Assembly (NCBI GenBank): GCA_026692885.1
Contig: JAPLNJ010000352.1
Span: 14,174-78,173 of the forward strand
Length of the DNA: 64,000 bases
DNA from: Planctomycetota bacterium
GTDB taxonomy: Bacteria; Planctomycetota; Planctomycetia; Pirellulales; Pirellulaceae
Direction: 5' to 3'
Below are positions 8,858-17,385 of the stretch, in pieces. A model generated the notes under the pieces. The model saw nothing but the letters and a program-made list of their open reading frames with translations, had not been told where the DNA came from and did no database searches. The number at the start of each line of letters is the position of its first letter. Positions within the stretch are counted from its first letter, which is position 1. The translations under genes and the position numbers were made by a program.

Positions 8858-10762
8858 CTATTTGGCCTTCGCGTGCTGGCGGGGCACCAGCCCCGGCAAA
8901 ATCGCACTGGTGGGTCGCCGCGGCGTGTTGTCGTGGCACAGGATACGGGCGTCGCCCACCACGTAGGTGTGAAAGTCACTGACGACCAGGTTGTAGGTGG
9001 GCTGCGTGCTGCCTTCCTCCACGTCGCTGATGACCACCGACCCGCCGATACCGTGCAGGACCATGCCCGATTTCAGTTCCCGCAGCTTCACCCAGCCGTC
9101 GCCGGCCACCCACAACGGGTGCCCGCCACTGCCTTCCAGCCATTCCTCGATGCGAGTCGCCAGCCGGATTCTGATCAGCGGCTCCTCGGGCCGTTGGGTA
9201 GTTTGGAGCACCGGCTGGAAGGCCAGTTCGCCGGTGTCCAGAGCCTGGCTGAGCACCAGATCGCCGACACGAATCTTTTCGATCGCCACCGTTCCGCTGA
9301 CGGTCCAGACCGGGGTGCCGGCCACAAAGCATTCGTGGCGCCTGGGGGACGGCGTGGACCCGCCACCCGACGACGGGTAGTTGAGGGGCTGCGCATCCGA
9401 GTACAATCGCAATTCCTGCAGGTACCGCGTATCGGTGGCTTTCGAACCTGCCAGGGCCACTTCGTTTTCGCTGTCCCACCAAGACCACCAGGCCTCCGGC
9501 GACCGGGGCAGGTCCTTGCCGGTGGCCACACTCAAAGCTTGGCAAATCCGGTCGCTCACGGCTTCAATCACTTGGTTCTGCCGCAGGCGTTCCCACTCGC
9601 GGGCATAGGCTGTCGCCTGCGCGTCGGCGAACGCACGGGTCCGCGTTTCCGCCTGGGCCGAGGTGATCACCTGCTGGGCGACGGCGGGATCGACGAGCTG
9701 CTTGTTGCCCGTCGTTCGGACCAAGCTCGTTCGCCGATCCATCACGGTGTCCATGACGGTGGCGTCGCGGCGATCTTGCGTCTCCCGCATGAACTCGTGG
9801 CGGTAGACGATCCGGCCATTGACCAGCGCCGTCTGCGCCTGCGACTCGATCGGCGTGGACAACTCAGCCAACAGTAAGGGCAGGTAGTGATCGCGAGGCC
9901 GCGACTGGAGTTGCTCCGCCGCCTCGTCTCGCACCACGGGCGACGGCGACAGGACGGCGAGCCGGGCCAGTGCGGCGGCGGCCTCGTGCGACGGGAGGGT
10001 TCCCAGCAACTGGACGCCGAGCCGCGCCGCCGGCTCGTTGTCGTTGCCCAGTCGGATCTCCAATGCCGACACCGCGTCCGGCGTCAACTCGGATTTCAAC
10101 CGCTCGATTACCGCGGCGGTCTGTTGCGGGGCGTTTCGCCGCAGGCTGGCGCGGAGTTCATCCAGCTTCTTTTGCCACTTGGCAAGTGACGCCGCGGTCT
10201 GCTGGTTCTGTCGCAGGCCTTGCCACAGATCCTGACGGCGAACCCAATTGTTGCCGAGTCGCTCGAACTGCAGGCGTTGCCGCGCCACCGGATGATCCGG
10301 TGCCAGTTGCATCACGCGGTTCAAATGGGCCGATTCCTGGGCGGCGAGGTGATGCTTGGCGCACCAATTCGCCAGGGCCAGTTGACCGTCAGCCGTATCC
10401 GCGGCCGCCGCGCGCTGCTGCTCGTACGCTTCACGGAGCCGCTGCTGGTTCTCGGTTTCGCTGCGACTCGTCGCCGGCAGCCACTGATTCCCGACCCGGA
10501 TCTCGCCGTTGTGCCAGTGTGCAGCGGGCTGGTCCGGCGCCAGTTTCAGCGCTTGGCCAAGCAGCGTCTGCCGTTGCTGGTCCATGGCATACATCTCGTG
10601 GCCCAAGGCCTCACGCACCAGTTCCTCGGCGCCCCGGCGTTTGGCGGCCTGAGTCTCGGCCTGCACCGGTGCGCTGATCAGCCCACCGAGCAACGCCCCG
10701 ATCAACCCGCCGATCACACCCCTCCGAAACCGTCGTGCATGATGCGCAGACTGAACCGACAT
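8858..10762 (-). CDS. Exported protein with C-terminal HINT (pretoxin/intein-like) domain
   Basis: The start at 10762 is set by an AAGGAGT ribosome binding site just upstream; the upstream in-frame codons lack one. The 634-residue protein begins with a basic segment and a Gly/Leu-rich signal peptide ending near APVQAET. A long helical, TPR/HEAT-like region follows (residues 35-440). A HINT domain runs from about residue 478, with the nucleophile motif CFVAGTPVW, a GHPLWV motif and a terminal YVVGDARILCHDN-T. HINT domains in polymorphic toxins and hedgehog-type proteins self-cleave at such sites. Only 21 residues follow the Asn, so no toxin domain is present. The target of processing is unknown. 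Confidence 0.8.
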   Translation of the reverse strand: MSVQSAHHARRFRRGVIGGLIGALLGGLISAPVQAETQAAKRRGAEELVREALGHEMYAMDQQRQTLLGQALKLAPDQPAAHWHNGEIRVGNQWLPATSRSETENQQRLREAYEQQRAAAADTADGQLALANWCAKHHLAAQESAHLNRVMQLAPDHPVARQRLQFERLGNNWVRRQDLWQGLRQNQQTAASLAKWQKKLDELRASLRRNAPQQTAAVIERLKSELTPDAVSALEIRLGNDNEPAARLGVQLLGTLPSHEAAAALARLAVLSPSPVVRDEAAEQLQSRPRDHYLPLLLAELSTPIESQAQTALVNGRIVYRHEFMRETQDRRDATVMDTVMDRRTSLVRTTGNKQLVDPAVAQQVITSAQAETRTRAFADAQATAYAREWERLRQNQVIEAVSDRICQALSVATGKDLPRSPEAWWSWWDSENEVALAGSKATDTRYLQELRLYSDAQPLNYPSSGGGSTPSPRRHECFVAGTPVWTVSGTVAIEKIRVGDLVLSQALDTGELAFQPVLQTTQRPEEPLIRIRLATRIEEWLEGSGGHPLWVAGDGWVKLRELKSGMVLHGIGGSVVISDVEEGSTQPTYNLVVSDFHTYVVGDARILCHDNTPRRPTSAILPGLVPRQHAKAK

Positions 10763-10809
10763 GTGATACTCCTTCGCCAAGCGACAGCGGTACGTAGACA
10801 TCCACACGC

Positions 10810-10868
10810 TGGGAGCGCGAGGCGCCTGCCGAGCCGGTCGCGGCTAGGCAGGAGCCTCGCCCTCCCAA
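10810..10868. repeat. Palindromic repeat (GAGGC-TCCTGCC family), intergenic copy
   Basis: The arms TGGGAGcGCGAGGcgCCTGCC and its complement flank a short GC-rich loop. The same palindrome family is found in frame inside the SNF2 helicase gene at 25430-25494. A partial extra copy of the right arm follows at 10869-10881. Confidence 0.7.
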
Positions 10869-10898
10869 GCCTCGCCCTCCCAATATTCCTTTGGCAAC

Positions 10899-11175
10899 CT
10901 AGTGCGTCTTCAAGGCTAAGATCGTGGGTTGTAAGCGGAACGGCGCTAGTCGCCGGTGGCGTTCGGAACCGGCGTCTAGCGCCCAAGGCCACTTACTTTG
11001 TAGCGGCACGGCGCGAGCCGTCCGGTATTACAGTCGGAAAACCGGGCGGCTTGCGCCGCTCCGCTAACAAAAACGCTCCCAATGGTCCCAAAGTAAGTGG
11101 CATTAGGCTAGCGCCGTTCCGCTCACGCATCGTGACCCCAACTCTTAGGCTTGAAGACGCACGAGCACTCCCTAG
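10899..11175. repeat. CTAG-ended palindromic element, copy 1 (277 bp)
   Basis: The element begins CTAGTGCGTCTTCAAGGC and ends with the inverted form, GCTTGAAGACGCAC then a 10-base extension and CTAG. It contains inner GGGTTG/CCCCAAC arms and several nested palindromes. A second, shorter copy lies at 19261-19386 with the same terminal and subterminal pattern but a different core. No coding potential is evident. It fills the gap between the HINT gene and the accessory island. Confidence 0.7.
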
Positions 11176-11409
11176 ATCGGAAGCCGCACCGTGAATCACG
11201 TTATTAGAGCGAATCCGGCCAACCTGTGCAACGATTTCGCGCGTCCGGCCAACGAATGGAGCAAGCTCTCGGAGGCGATCCAGCCGTCCTGTCGAGCCCC
11301 TCGTGTCCGCGCTGCGACGGATAGGTTGCTGCGTGGCGCTCCCAGGCGTATATTTGGAACAGGTCGCCCGATGGTTCATGATGCTGCTTGTCCAGGGGAA
11401 CTCGCTCCG

Positions 11410-11604
11410 ATGAAACTCGGCCTCATCAACTCAGCCTGGGTGCAAACGGGCCAGCCCACAAGCTACGGGCTGCGCAAGACCAAGGAGATCGGCTTCGACA
11501 CAATCGATCTGTTCGTCGACGCGCTGGACATCGACGTGCGCGAGCGGCGTTTGATCAAAGATGAATGCGACCGGCTTGAGCTGCCGATCGTCTCGTTGAC
11601 TTCG
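11410..11604 (+). pseudogene. Truncated sugar phosphate isomerase/epimerase-like TIM-barrel gene (N-terminal fragment)
   Basis: From the ATG at 11410 (GGGGA upstream) about 65 codons resemble the N-terminus of xylose-isomerase-like TIM-barrel proteins: MKLGLINSAW, then a helix with KTKEIGFDTIDLFVD and a strand LPIVSLTS. The frame then runs into unrelated sequence and stops at 11664. Full members have about 260-300 residues, so three quarters of the gene is missing. The break coincides with the start of a Vsr-like fragment in another frame, which suggests that an insertion or deletion joined the two remnants. Confidence 0.6.
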
Positions 11605-11612
11605 TCAGACCG

Positions 11613-11795
11613 TCGCAGCACTGCCACCCACCTTCCGCGTGGTCGAGAGAGCCGAAGCTGGTGAGCAACAAGGAGCGAGACCGGATGCACATCGGAGCGC
11701 TGCGCAGGCAAGGCTGGCACGTGTTGGTCGTTTGGGAGTGCTGGACGCGGAATTCGCACACACTGGAACGGCGGCTGCGGCGGTTCCTGGAGTGA
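11613..11795 (+). pseudogene. vsr: Very short patch repair (Vsr) endonuclease, C-terminal remnant
   Basis: In the frame ending with TGA at 11793-11795, the translation reads QHCHPPS, then NKERDR, then LRRQGWHVLVVWEC and a final helix ERRLRRFLE. This is the C-terminal half of Vsr nucleases, which have N-x-x-RD followed by GW-x-VL-x-VWEC. The N-terminal half with the catalytic Asp region is missing, so it is most likely inactive. Vsr genes normally accompany C5-cytosine methyltransferases and repair T:G mismatches left by 5-methylcytosine deamination. A C5 methyltransferase gene lies at 14966-16060, which supports the identification. Confidence 0.7.
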
Positions 11796-11812
11796 ATCGC
11801 GCGGCCCGTCGA

Positions 11813-12994
11813 TCAGCTGGGCTGCCAGCAGTTGGCACGGCCCCATTCGACAAGGAAACTGCGGTCGAACCGAGCCAGACTCATGAGGTCGGCGTTCTCA
11901 GCAATCATCTGCTCCCGCAGTCCCACGTTGGAAAAGAGCAACTGGTCGACGTCCACCAGCTTCGTGAACCGGTCGAGGAACCGGACGGCCAAGTCATCTT
12001 CCTGCGGGGCCAGACGGATGGCCGCTGTCTTTCGCTGCGGCACCAAGCCCAGCGGGTCGGTGATCTGAACGGGCAGGCTCTCGAATCGAAACGCCAGCGA
12101 CAGCATGTCTGGCGCTTGGCTGCTGTCGACGACCCGATAACACGCATTGATCTCCAACTTCAGCTTCCAGGCCTGCAGAGAAAGCTTGAGCAGCCATTTC
12201 GCGAAGCCGATTCCGAAGGCACGCACGAATTGGTCGTCAAGCAGCGTGATTTCCGTGCGCACTTCGGCCTCGATGGCGGCCGGCTCAAACAAGGTTGACT
12301 GACTGGCCTTGTTCCGGAAGGCTTCGTTCCGTTCCAGATTGTCGCGCAGCACCTCGAACAGCTTGATCATCACGCTACGTTTCACCGCGCTGCGGTCCGC
12401 CCGCGTGGTGACAAACAGCAGCCACGGCTCTTTGCGGCTTTCCGCCTGGAGTTCGACAAGCGTCTTGATCGCCTCCAGTGCGGTGTCGCTCGCGCCGGCC
12501 TCGCGACTGGCCACAGAATCACAAAGGTCCAGGTTCGCAGCGTCGAAGCCGTTGAACCTGGCCGCGTGCTCGTAGCCCAGCGACTTCCGATTCGAGAGCA
12601 TTTCCAAGCGGTCCGCTAGGAGGACCGAGTCCTTGTGAATCCATGGCAACCGCCAGACCTCGTCCATCGAAATGTCGAGTTCCGGATCGTTCTTGCGGGT
12701 GCTGTCAAAGCCAAGGAAACGGAGCTGCACTTGTCTCTGCGCACAAATGTCGTGCAAGTGCCGCACGTCGAGAAGGTATCGGCCTGGCAGCGTGAGATAC
12801 CTGAAAGGGCGGCCGTCAAACACGAGTTCACCGAGCAGGCGGCCGACGAGCCTTCCCCACTGTTCCTTGCGAATCCAGTGTTTCCGGGGTTTATGCCAGG
12901 GTTCAGGAGTACGCTTCGCGACCCTGCCTGCTGGGACCGCGGCGTCGAGGAAGTCTCGCGGGAAGAGTTCCTCGGCGTTGTCGTGAGAGGTCAT
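11813..12994 (-). CDS. Uncharacterised 393-aa protein coupled to GHKL ATPase (possible Rossmann-like fold)
   Basis: The ATG overlaps the stop of the upstream ATPase gene as ATGA, so translation is coupled. The family is not recognised with confidence. The pattern LPGRYLLDVRHLHD, then LRFLGFDS, then AANLDLCDS, then WLLFVTTRAD looks like the consecutive strands of a Rossmann-like, methyltransferase-type fold in residues 65-200, without a clear Gly-rich SAM loop. The C-terminal half is mixed helix and strand. It ends 17 bp from the convergent Vsr remnant. Membership of a modification/defence cassette is inferred from coupling and neighbours. Confidence 0.7.
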   Translation of the reverse strand: MTSHDNAEELFPRDFLDAAVPAGRVAKRTPEPWHKPRKHWIRKEQWGRLVGRLLGELVFDGRPFRYLTLPGRYLLDVRHLHDICAQRQVQLRFLGFDSTRKNDPELDISMDEVWRLPWIHKDSVLLADRLEMLSNRKSLGYEHAARFNGFDAANLDLCDSVASREAGASDTALEAIKTLVELQAESRKEPWLLFVTTRADRSAVKRSVMIKLFEVLRDNLERNEAFRNKASQSTLFEPAAIEAEVRTEITLLDDQFVRAFGIGFAKWLLKLSLQAWKLKLEINACYRVVDSSQAPDMLSLAFRFESLPVQITDPLGLVPQRKTAAIRLAPQEDDLAVRFLDRFTKLVDVDQLLFSNVGLREQMIAENADLMSLARFDRSFLVEWGRANCWQPS

Positions 12995-14954
12995 TGCCCG
13001 CCTCCTGTCAGGAAGACTCGGGCGATGGCACGCAGCAGTTCTTCCTGCTGCTGATAGGTGAGCTGCTTCAGCAGACCATAACCGTCGAGAATCTGCGCAA
13101 CTGCCTTCAGCTGCTCTTCGAAATGGGTTCGTTTGCGTTCCTGGTCCGCGCCACGCCGTTCGGGCTCGGGGTAGTCATCCAGGACTCGTTTCGGGAAGAC
13201 GATCGCTCCTTCCTTACGGGCCTGTTTGGCGACCGGCGATCGTTCGTCGTCGACGAAGAGCACTTCGGGCGGTTCATCTTCGGCGTCCGGCGCTTTGCCG
13301 AGCGTTTCATCTACCACCTGCTGCAAAGCCTCGCGCACTTGACCGGCGTGCTGGTCACGGGCATCCGCCCGGAGTTCCGCGCCGATCGCCTTGTGCTTCG
13401 TCGCCAATTGCCGCAAGGCGCGATGGACCCACTTCGTCAAGAACTGGAAGTGCGGGTGCGAGTAGTTGAAGGACTCCCGGTCGATGTTCAGCGCCGCGTC
13501 GAGCCCTTCCGACACGTAAACCTCGGCCGTGATCTGTCGCAGCCGGGTTTGCTCCGAGACTTCGTAGTGTAGAAATGTGTCGTCGAACAGCGTGCCCGAC
13601 GCGTCGCCGATGCGGAGCATCAGGCCGTTGTTTTCTTTCGGCACGACCGTCGGTGTCCAGAAGAAATAGCCTTCGAAGGCCAGCTCACGGCCGCCCGTCG
13701 CGTCAGCGGGAAAATGCTTCAGGTCGGGACGGCACTGGCCCACAAATAGCAGGGGCTGTCGCAGTTTGGCGGAACTCTTGGCCGGGAGGTCTCGGAAACG
13801 GATGGGCCTCAGAAGCTGGACCCCATCCACGAAAACCTGGAACGGCGCGGTGGTGCCGACCTTGGAGAATCCGGCCGCCTGCCGTACCGTTTGGCCAGCC
13901 TTCAGATTCAATTCCTTCGCTGGCTCGCGATCACGGTTCGACAGGATGAATACGCGGACTTCGTCCTTGGCCGTCAGCTCGAAGGGATGCCGTTCGATGT
14001 ACTCGACGGGGGTGGCGAGCGCGAGCGTCCACAGCGTGGCCAGATAGTTGTCCAAGCTGGCTTCCAGCGTCGGAACACTGGTCCTGATTTCGACCTGGTC
14101 CACAATCGCCTGAAAGAGCTTACGGAACTTGTCGGGCGGATCGTCGCTAGGGGTCCAAGGCAACCGCGCCGTGTCTTGACGGACGTCATGCGAGCTGGGA
14201 TCAACACTTCCGATGTGATAGACGGGCGGCGGCCGGACCAATTCATCGAGCAGCGAGTCAGCTTCCTGGTGCCGCGTCCACCGCTCGCGGCTTTGCAGAA
14301 GCGAACGCGTGTAGTCCTTCAGGTTGAGGAGCACGACTTGGGTCCCGTGCGCGCTTTTGTCGGCGGCGGGCTCGCGCCACAGTTCGACATCCCCGCTTTC
14401 GAACTCCGGCTCTTGACCGGGCTTGATCTTGGCGAGCCGCTCCTCATCGTGCAGATTCAGGCGAATCTCCGCGACGTACCGAAACGCTTCGTTTCGTGGT
14501 TTGGTAATGATACGGAAGTGCCGCGTTAGCTGCGCCACTGCGAACAGGCCAATCCCGATCTTGCCGATCAGCCGCCTGCCGCCCTTGCTGAACCGGAAAT
14601 CCTTCTGCGTGATTCCCAGCTCGACGCCGTAGCCCGTTCGCTTGGCGCTGCCGCCGATGTTGTGGACCAGATACTCCAACACATCGAGCGCCATCCCCTC
14701 GCCATCGTCGGCCACAATGACTTCCGAGAACCGAGGCGCGCATCCGTGGTGATCCAGACGCTCGTGGCATCGGCGTCATAGGCATTGAAGATCAGCTCGC
14801 GCAGAGCCGATGCCGGCTGCCGGTAGATGCCGTCGGTAATCCGGGCCAGAACCCGTTCGTTCGTGCGTAGCTTGGTTCTGGCGTGATGGCCAGCCAGAAC
14901 TTCCTTGCGAAGGTCGTCAGCTTCTGATTGGCGGGAACCCATGCTGCACCTCAC
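12991..14954 (-). pseudogene. GHKL (MORC/MutL-like) ATPase interrupted by a frameshift
   Basis: Two frames together encode one GHKL ATPase of about 650 residues. The first frame (from GTG 14954 or ATG 14942) carries the N box, ALRELIFNAYDADAT, at residues 50-64. The frame breaks in a GCGCGC run at about 14735-14741. The second frame continues with VADDGEGM (DxGxGM motif), GGSAKRTGYG (ATP lid) and GKIGIGLFAV (glycine box), then an S5-like region and a long charged C-terminal part. Reading GATGCGCCT instead of GATGCGCGCCT would restore the frame. It lies between a C5 methyltransferase and a coupled 393-aa gene, as in restriction-modification systems with MORC-type ATPases. A sequencing or assembly error is possible. 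Confidence 0.75.
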
Positions 14955-14965
14955 CGGGCCGACGG

Positions 14966-16060
14966 TTACTGCCGCGTGTAGAGCTGCTTCCGGATCGCTG
15001 TCGCGACAGCTCGAGCCACGGGCGGCGGAACGGCATTCGACACTTGCTGCACCTGCTCGCTGAAGTTTCCCTGAAGCACAAACTTCTTAGGAAATCCCTG
15101 TAACAGCATCGCTTCCAGAATAGAAAGTCGCCGCTTGCCGTCCGGGTGAATGTGGATCTCGCGATTCCCGTAGGCCACGGTCCAGCTAGGCTGGTCCCAT
15201 TCGAGCCGGCGAAAAGAGCGGCTACCATTGAAATCGTTGTCCGCAAATCGTCGGGAGCGCGGCGGCATGGTCCAGTGGTTGGCGTGATAGGGGATGTCGT
15301 CTGCGGTCAGCCCAGGCGTTCTCAGGATCGGTTCGGGCAGTCCGCTGATCGCCTGACGAACCGTGCGGAGGTCCTCGGTGCCGTTCGGCCACTCGAAAGA
15401 ATCGCCTCGGAACGTGTCGCGGTTGATCCCGACGAGAAACAGACGCCGGCGCCGCTGCGGTACACGGAACCGCTCGGCATCCAGTTCGGCTTGAGCGACG
15501 TTGAATCCCGCCTCACTAAATCGCCGGATGATATCCCGCAGCCTGTCGCGATGCTTTGGCGACCTCAGCCCCAGCACGTTCTCGAACACGAAGAAGTCGA
15601 TCGACCATCGTCGGTTGAGCGCCGCCAGGAGCTCACAGTAGCGGAACGGAAGCTCGTTCCTGGGATCATCCGGGCTGGCCTTCGTGTTGCCGTAGGAGAA
15701 GCCTTGGCACGGCGGGCCGCCAATGACACCTCTTGGCGGTGACAGCCGACTCAGCCATCTCGTGACTGCGGCCGGGGACAGTCCGGCGAGGTCACCGGCA
15801 CGGGCGACGTTGCCCGCGAAGTTCGCGTTGAAGGTACGCGTCGCGGCCACATCCCAATCGATAGCGAGCACGGGCAAGAAACCCGCCTTGACAAATCCAT
15901 AATCCAGGCCACCAGCACCACTGAACAGGCTGAGAACCGGGATTGCGGTTGTTGGTTCGGCAAGCATGTCCGTTGGCAGTTCCCCGCCTGTCCGGTTCCC
16001 CGGCGACTCGAAGACGCAATGGGTCTCAACGTACCGGAAGGAGTATAGGGTTCGCGACAT
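14966..16060 (-). CDS. DNA (cytosine-5) methyltransferase
   Basis: This 364-residue protein has all main C5 methyltransferase motifs: LSLFSGAGGLDYG (motif I, residues 43-55), PPCQG with catalytic Cys118 (motif IV), ENV at 160-162 (motif VI), QRRRR at 202-206 (motif VIII) and SNAVPPPVA near the C-terminus (motifs IX-X). It transfers a methyl group from S-adenosylmethionine to cytosine C5 in a specific sequence. The target cannot be read from the sequence. The start could also be the internal ATG at 15967, just before the conserved core. It is the first gene of a minus-strand operon with the GHKL ATPase and the 393-aa protein, and a Vsr remnant lies at the far end. Confidence 0.92.
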   Translation of the reverse strand: MSRTLYSFRYVETHCVFESPGNRTGGELPTDMLAEPTTAIPVLSLFSGAGGLDYGFVKAGFLPVLAIDWDVAATRTFNANFAGNVARAGDLAGLSPAAVTRWLSRLSPPRGVIGGPPCQGFSYGNTKASPDDPRNELPFRYCELLAALNRRWSIDFFVFENVLGLRSPKHRDRLRDIIRRFSEAGFNVAQAELDAERFRVPQRRRRLFLVGINRDTFRGDSFEWPNGTEDLRTVRQAISGLPEPILRTPGLTADDIPYHANHWTMPPRSRRFADNDFNGSRSFRRLEWDQPSWTVAYGNREIHIHPDGKRRLSILEAMLLQGFPKKFVLQGNFSEQVQQVSNAVPPPVARAVATAIRKQLYTRQ

Positions 16061-16405
16061 TCCATGTATAGTGGCCTGGGCTGGCAGACCTGGGCTGGCA
16101 GAGGGCTGCCACGTTGTGGCGGAAGGCCCCCGATCCCCGGAGCAAATCGCTGCTCACACTCGCGAGGAGGAGCAAGAACGCGAGACACGATCGCTTGCGG
16201 TGGAGTCCGGGAAGTTATTTCGACACGCGTTGCCAGCGCTCGCCGGAAGCTTTCCTGATACCCAATCACAGCCGATCAGCAACGGCCGGATTGTCTAACA
16301 CGGGCGATGTTCTATGATGGACTGCAACGCAGAGCGGCGGATCTACTCGCCTGCGCCTGACGAACAACCTTCGGTTCCTGTGGGTGTTGGCCTGGGAGGG
16401 CGGAC
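16061..16405. other. Intergenic region between methyltransferase and nifU
   Basis: These 345 bp separate two divergent genes. A short direct repeat of the GGGCTGGCAGA type lies at 16078-16103. I see no convincing coding sequence and no remainder of the TIM-barrel gene broken at 11604. Promoters for both genes should lie here, but I cannot place them with confidence. Confidence 0.4.
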
Positions 16406-17368
16406 ATGGCTTGGGAGTACAGCGAAAAAACGAAACAGATCTTCCTGGATGCCGTGCACGGCAAACCGGGCACGCACCTGGGGGAAATGGAGCACCCGGA
16501 CGGCTTCGGCGAACACGGGTCGATCGCTTGCGGCGATGCCATGCGGTTCACCTTCCGCGTCGAACGGCATCCCACAGACGCCACCCAGGACGTGATCGTG
16601 GCGGCGCGGTACTTGACCTTCGGATGTACCTCGGCCATCGCCGCCTCGGAAGCACTTTGCACCCTCATTGAACAAGGCCGATACACCCCCATCGGTTCCC
16701 TGCAGATCCGCAACACGGACATCGTGGACTTTCTCGGCGGTCTGCCGGCGCAGAAGATCCACTGTTCGGTCATGGGGGCCGAAGCGCTGGAAGCGGCCGT
16801 GTTCAACTGGGCGCAGAAGCGGGGCGTGGATCTGGCCCGTCTGGGCATCGACCTGCATGCCACCGAACAGGAAGACGGTCGGATCGTGTGCCGATGTTTC
16901 TCGCTGACCGAACCCTACCTGCGGCGCAAGATTCGGGAACTCAACCTGCGCACCATCCCGGAGATCACCAACGCTATCAAAGCCGGTGGAGCGTGCATGT
17001 CCTGCCACCAAGTGCCTGGCGGACTCCAAGACCTGCTCGATGAAACCTGGGGCAAGTCGCCAGGCAGTTCTCTGGTTCTGACCCAGATCAACTTGCCGGG
17101 TGCGACCGCGGTCCAGGCGGAAACGTCGGCGTTATCGCCTTACCAGTTCAGTAAGAAGGTCGAACAGACGCTGGACAGCCAGGTCCGACCGTTGCTCCGG
17201 CGAGACGGCGGCAACGTGGAGATCGTCGACATCAAGGAGACTCTGGTCTACTGCCGCCTCGTGGGGTCCTGCCAAGGCTGTGCCGGCGCCAACCAGACCC
17301 TGCGCTGGCTGGTCGAACAGCAGCTCAAGGAGCTTGTCGACGAACGCATTCGGGTAATCGAAGTCTGA
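16406..17368 (+). CDS. nifU: NifU-type Fe-S cluster scaffold protein
   Basis: This 320-residue protein has the three-part NifU layout. The N-terminal IscU-like domain (1-130) has scaffold cysteines in ACGD, FGCTSAIAAS and KIHCSVMG. The central BFD-like [2Fe-2S] domain (about 165-215) has CRCFS and CMSC. The C-terminal Nfu domain (240-320) has GSCQGC. It assembles Fe-S clusters with sulfur from the cysteine desulfurase encoded 17 bp downstream. The start is supported by GGGAGGG upstream. No nitrogenase genes are visible here, so a general Fe-S role, or supply to a particular client, is more likely than nitrogen fixation. Confidence 0.93.
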   Translation: MAWEYSEKTKQIFLDAVHGKPGTHLGEMEHPDGFGEHGSIACGDAMRFTFRVERHPTDATQDVIVAARYLTFGCTSAIAASEALCTLIEQGRYTPIGSLQIRNTDIVDFLGGLPAQKIHCSVMGAEALEAAVFNWAQKRGVDLARLGIDLHATEQEDGRIVCRCFSLTEPYLRRKIRELNLRTIPEITNAIKAGGACMSCHQVPGGLQDLLDETWGKSPGSSLVLTQINLPGATAVQAETSALSPYQFSKKVEQTLDSQVRPLLRRDGGNVEIVDIKETLVYCRLVGSCQGCAGANQTLRWLVEQQLKELVDERIRVIEV

Positions 17369-17385
17369 ACAGAAAGCAGCTGACG

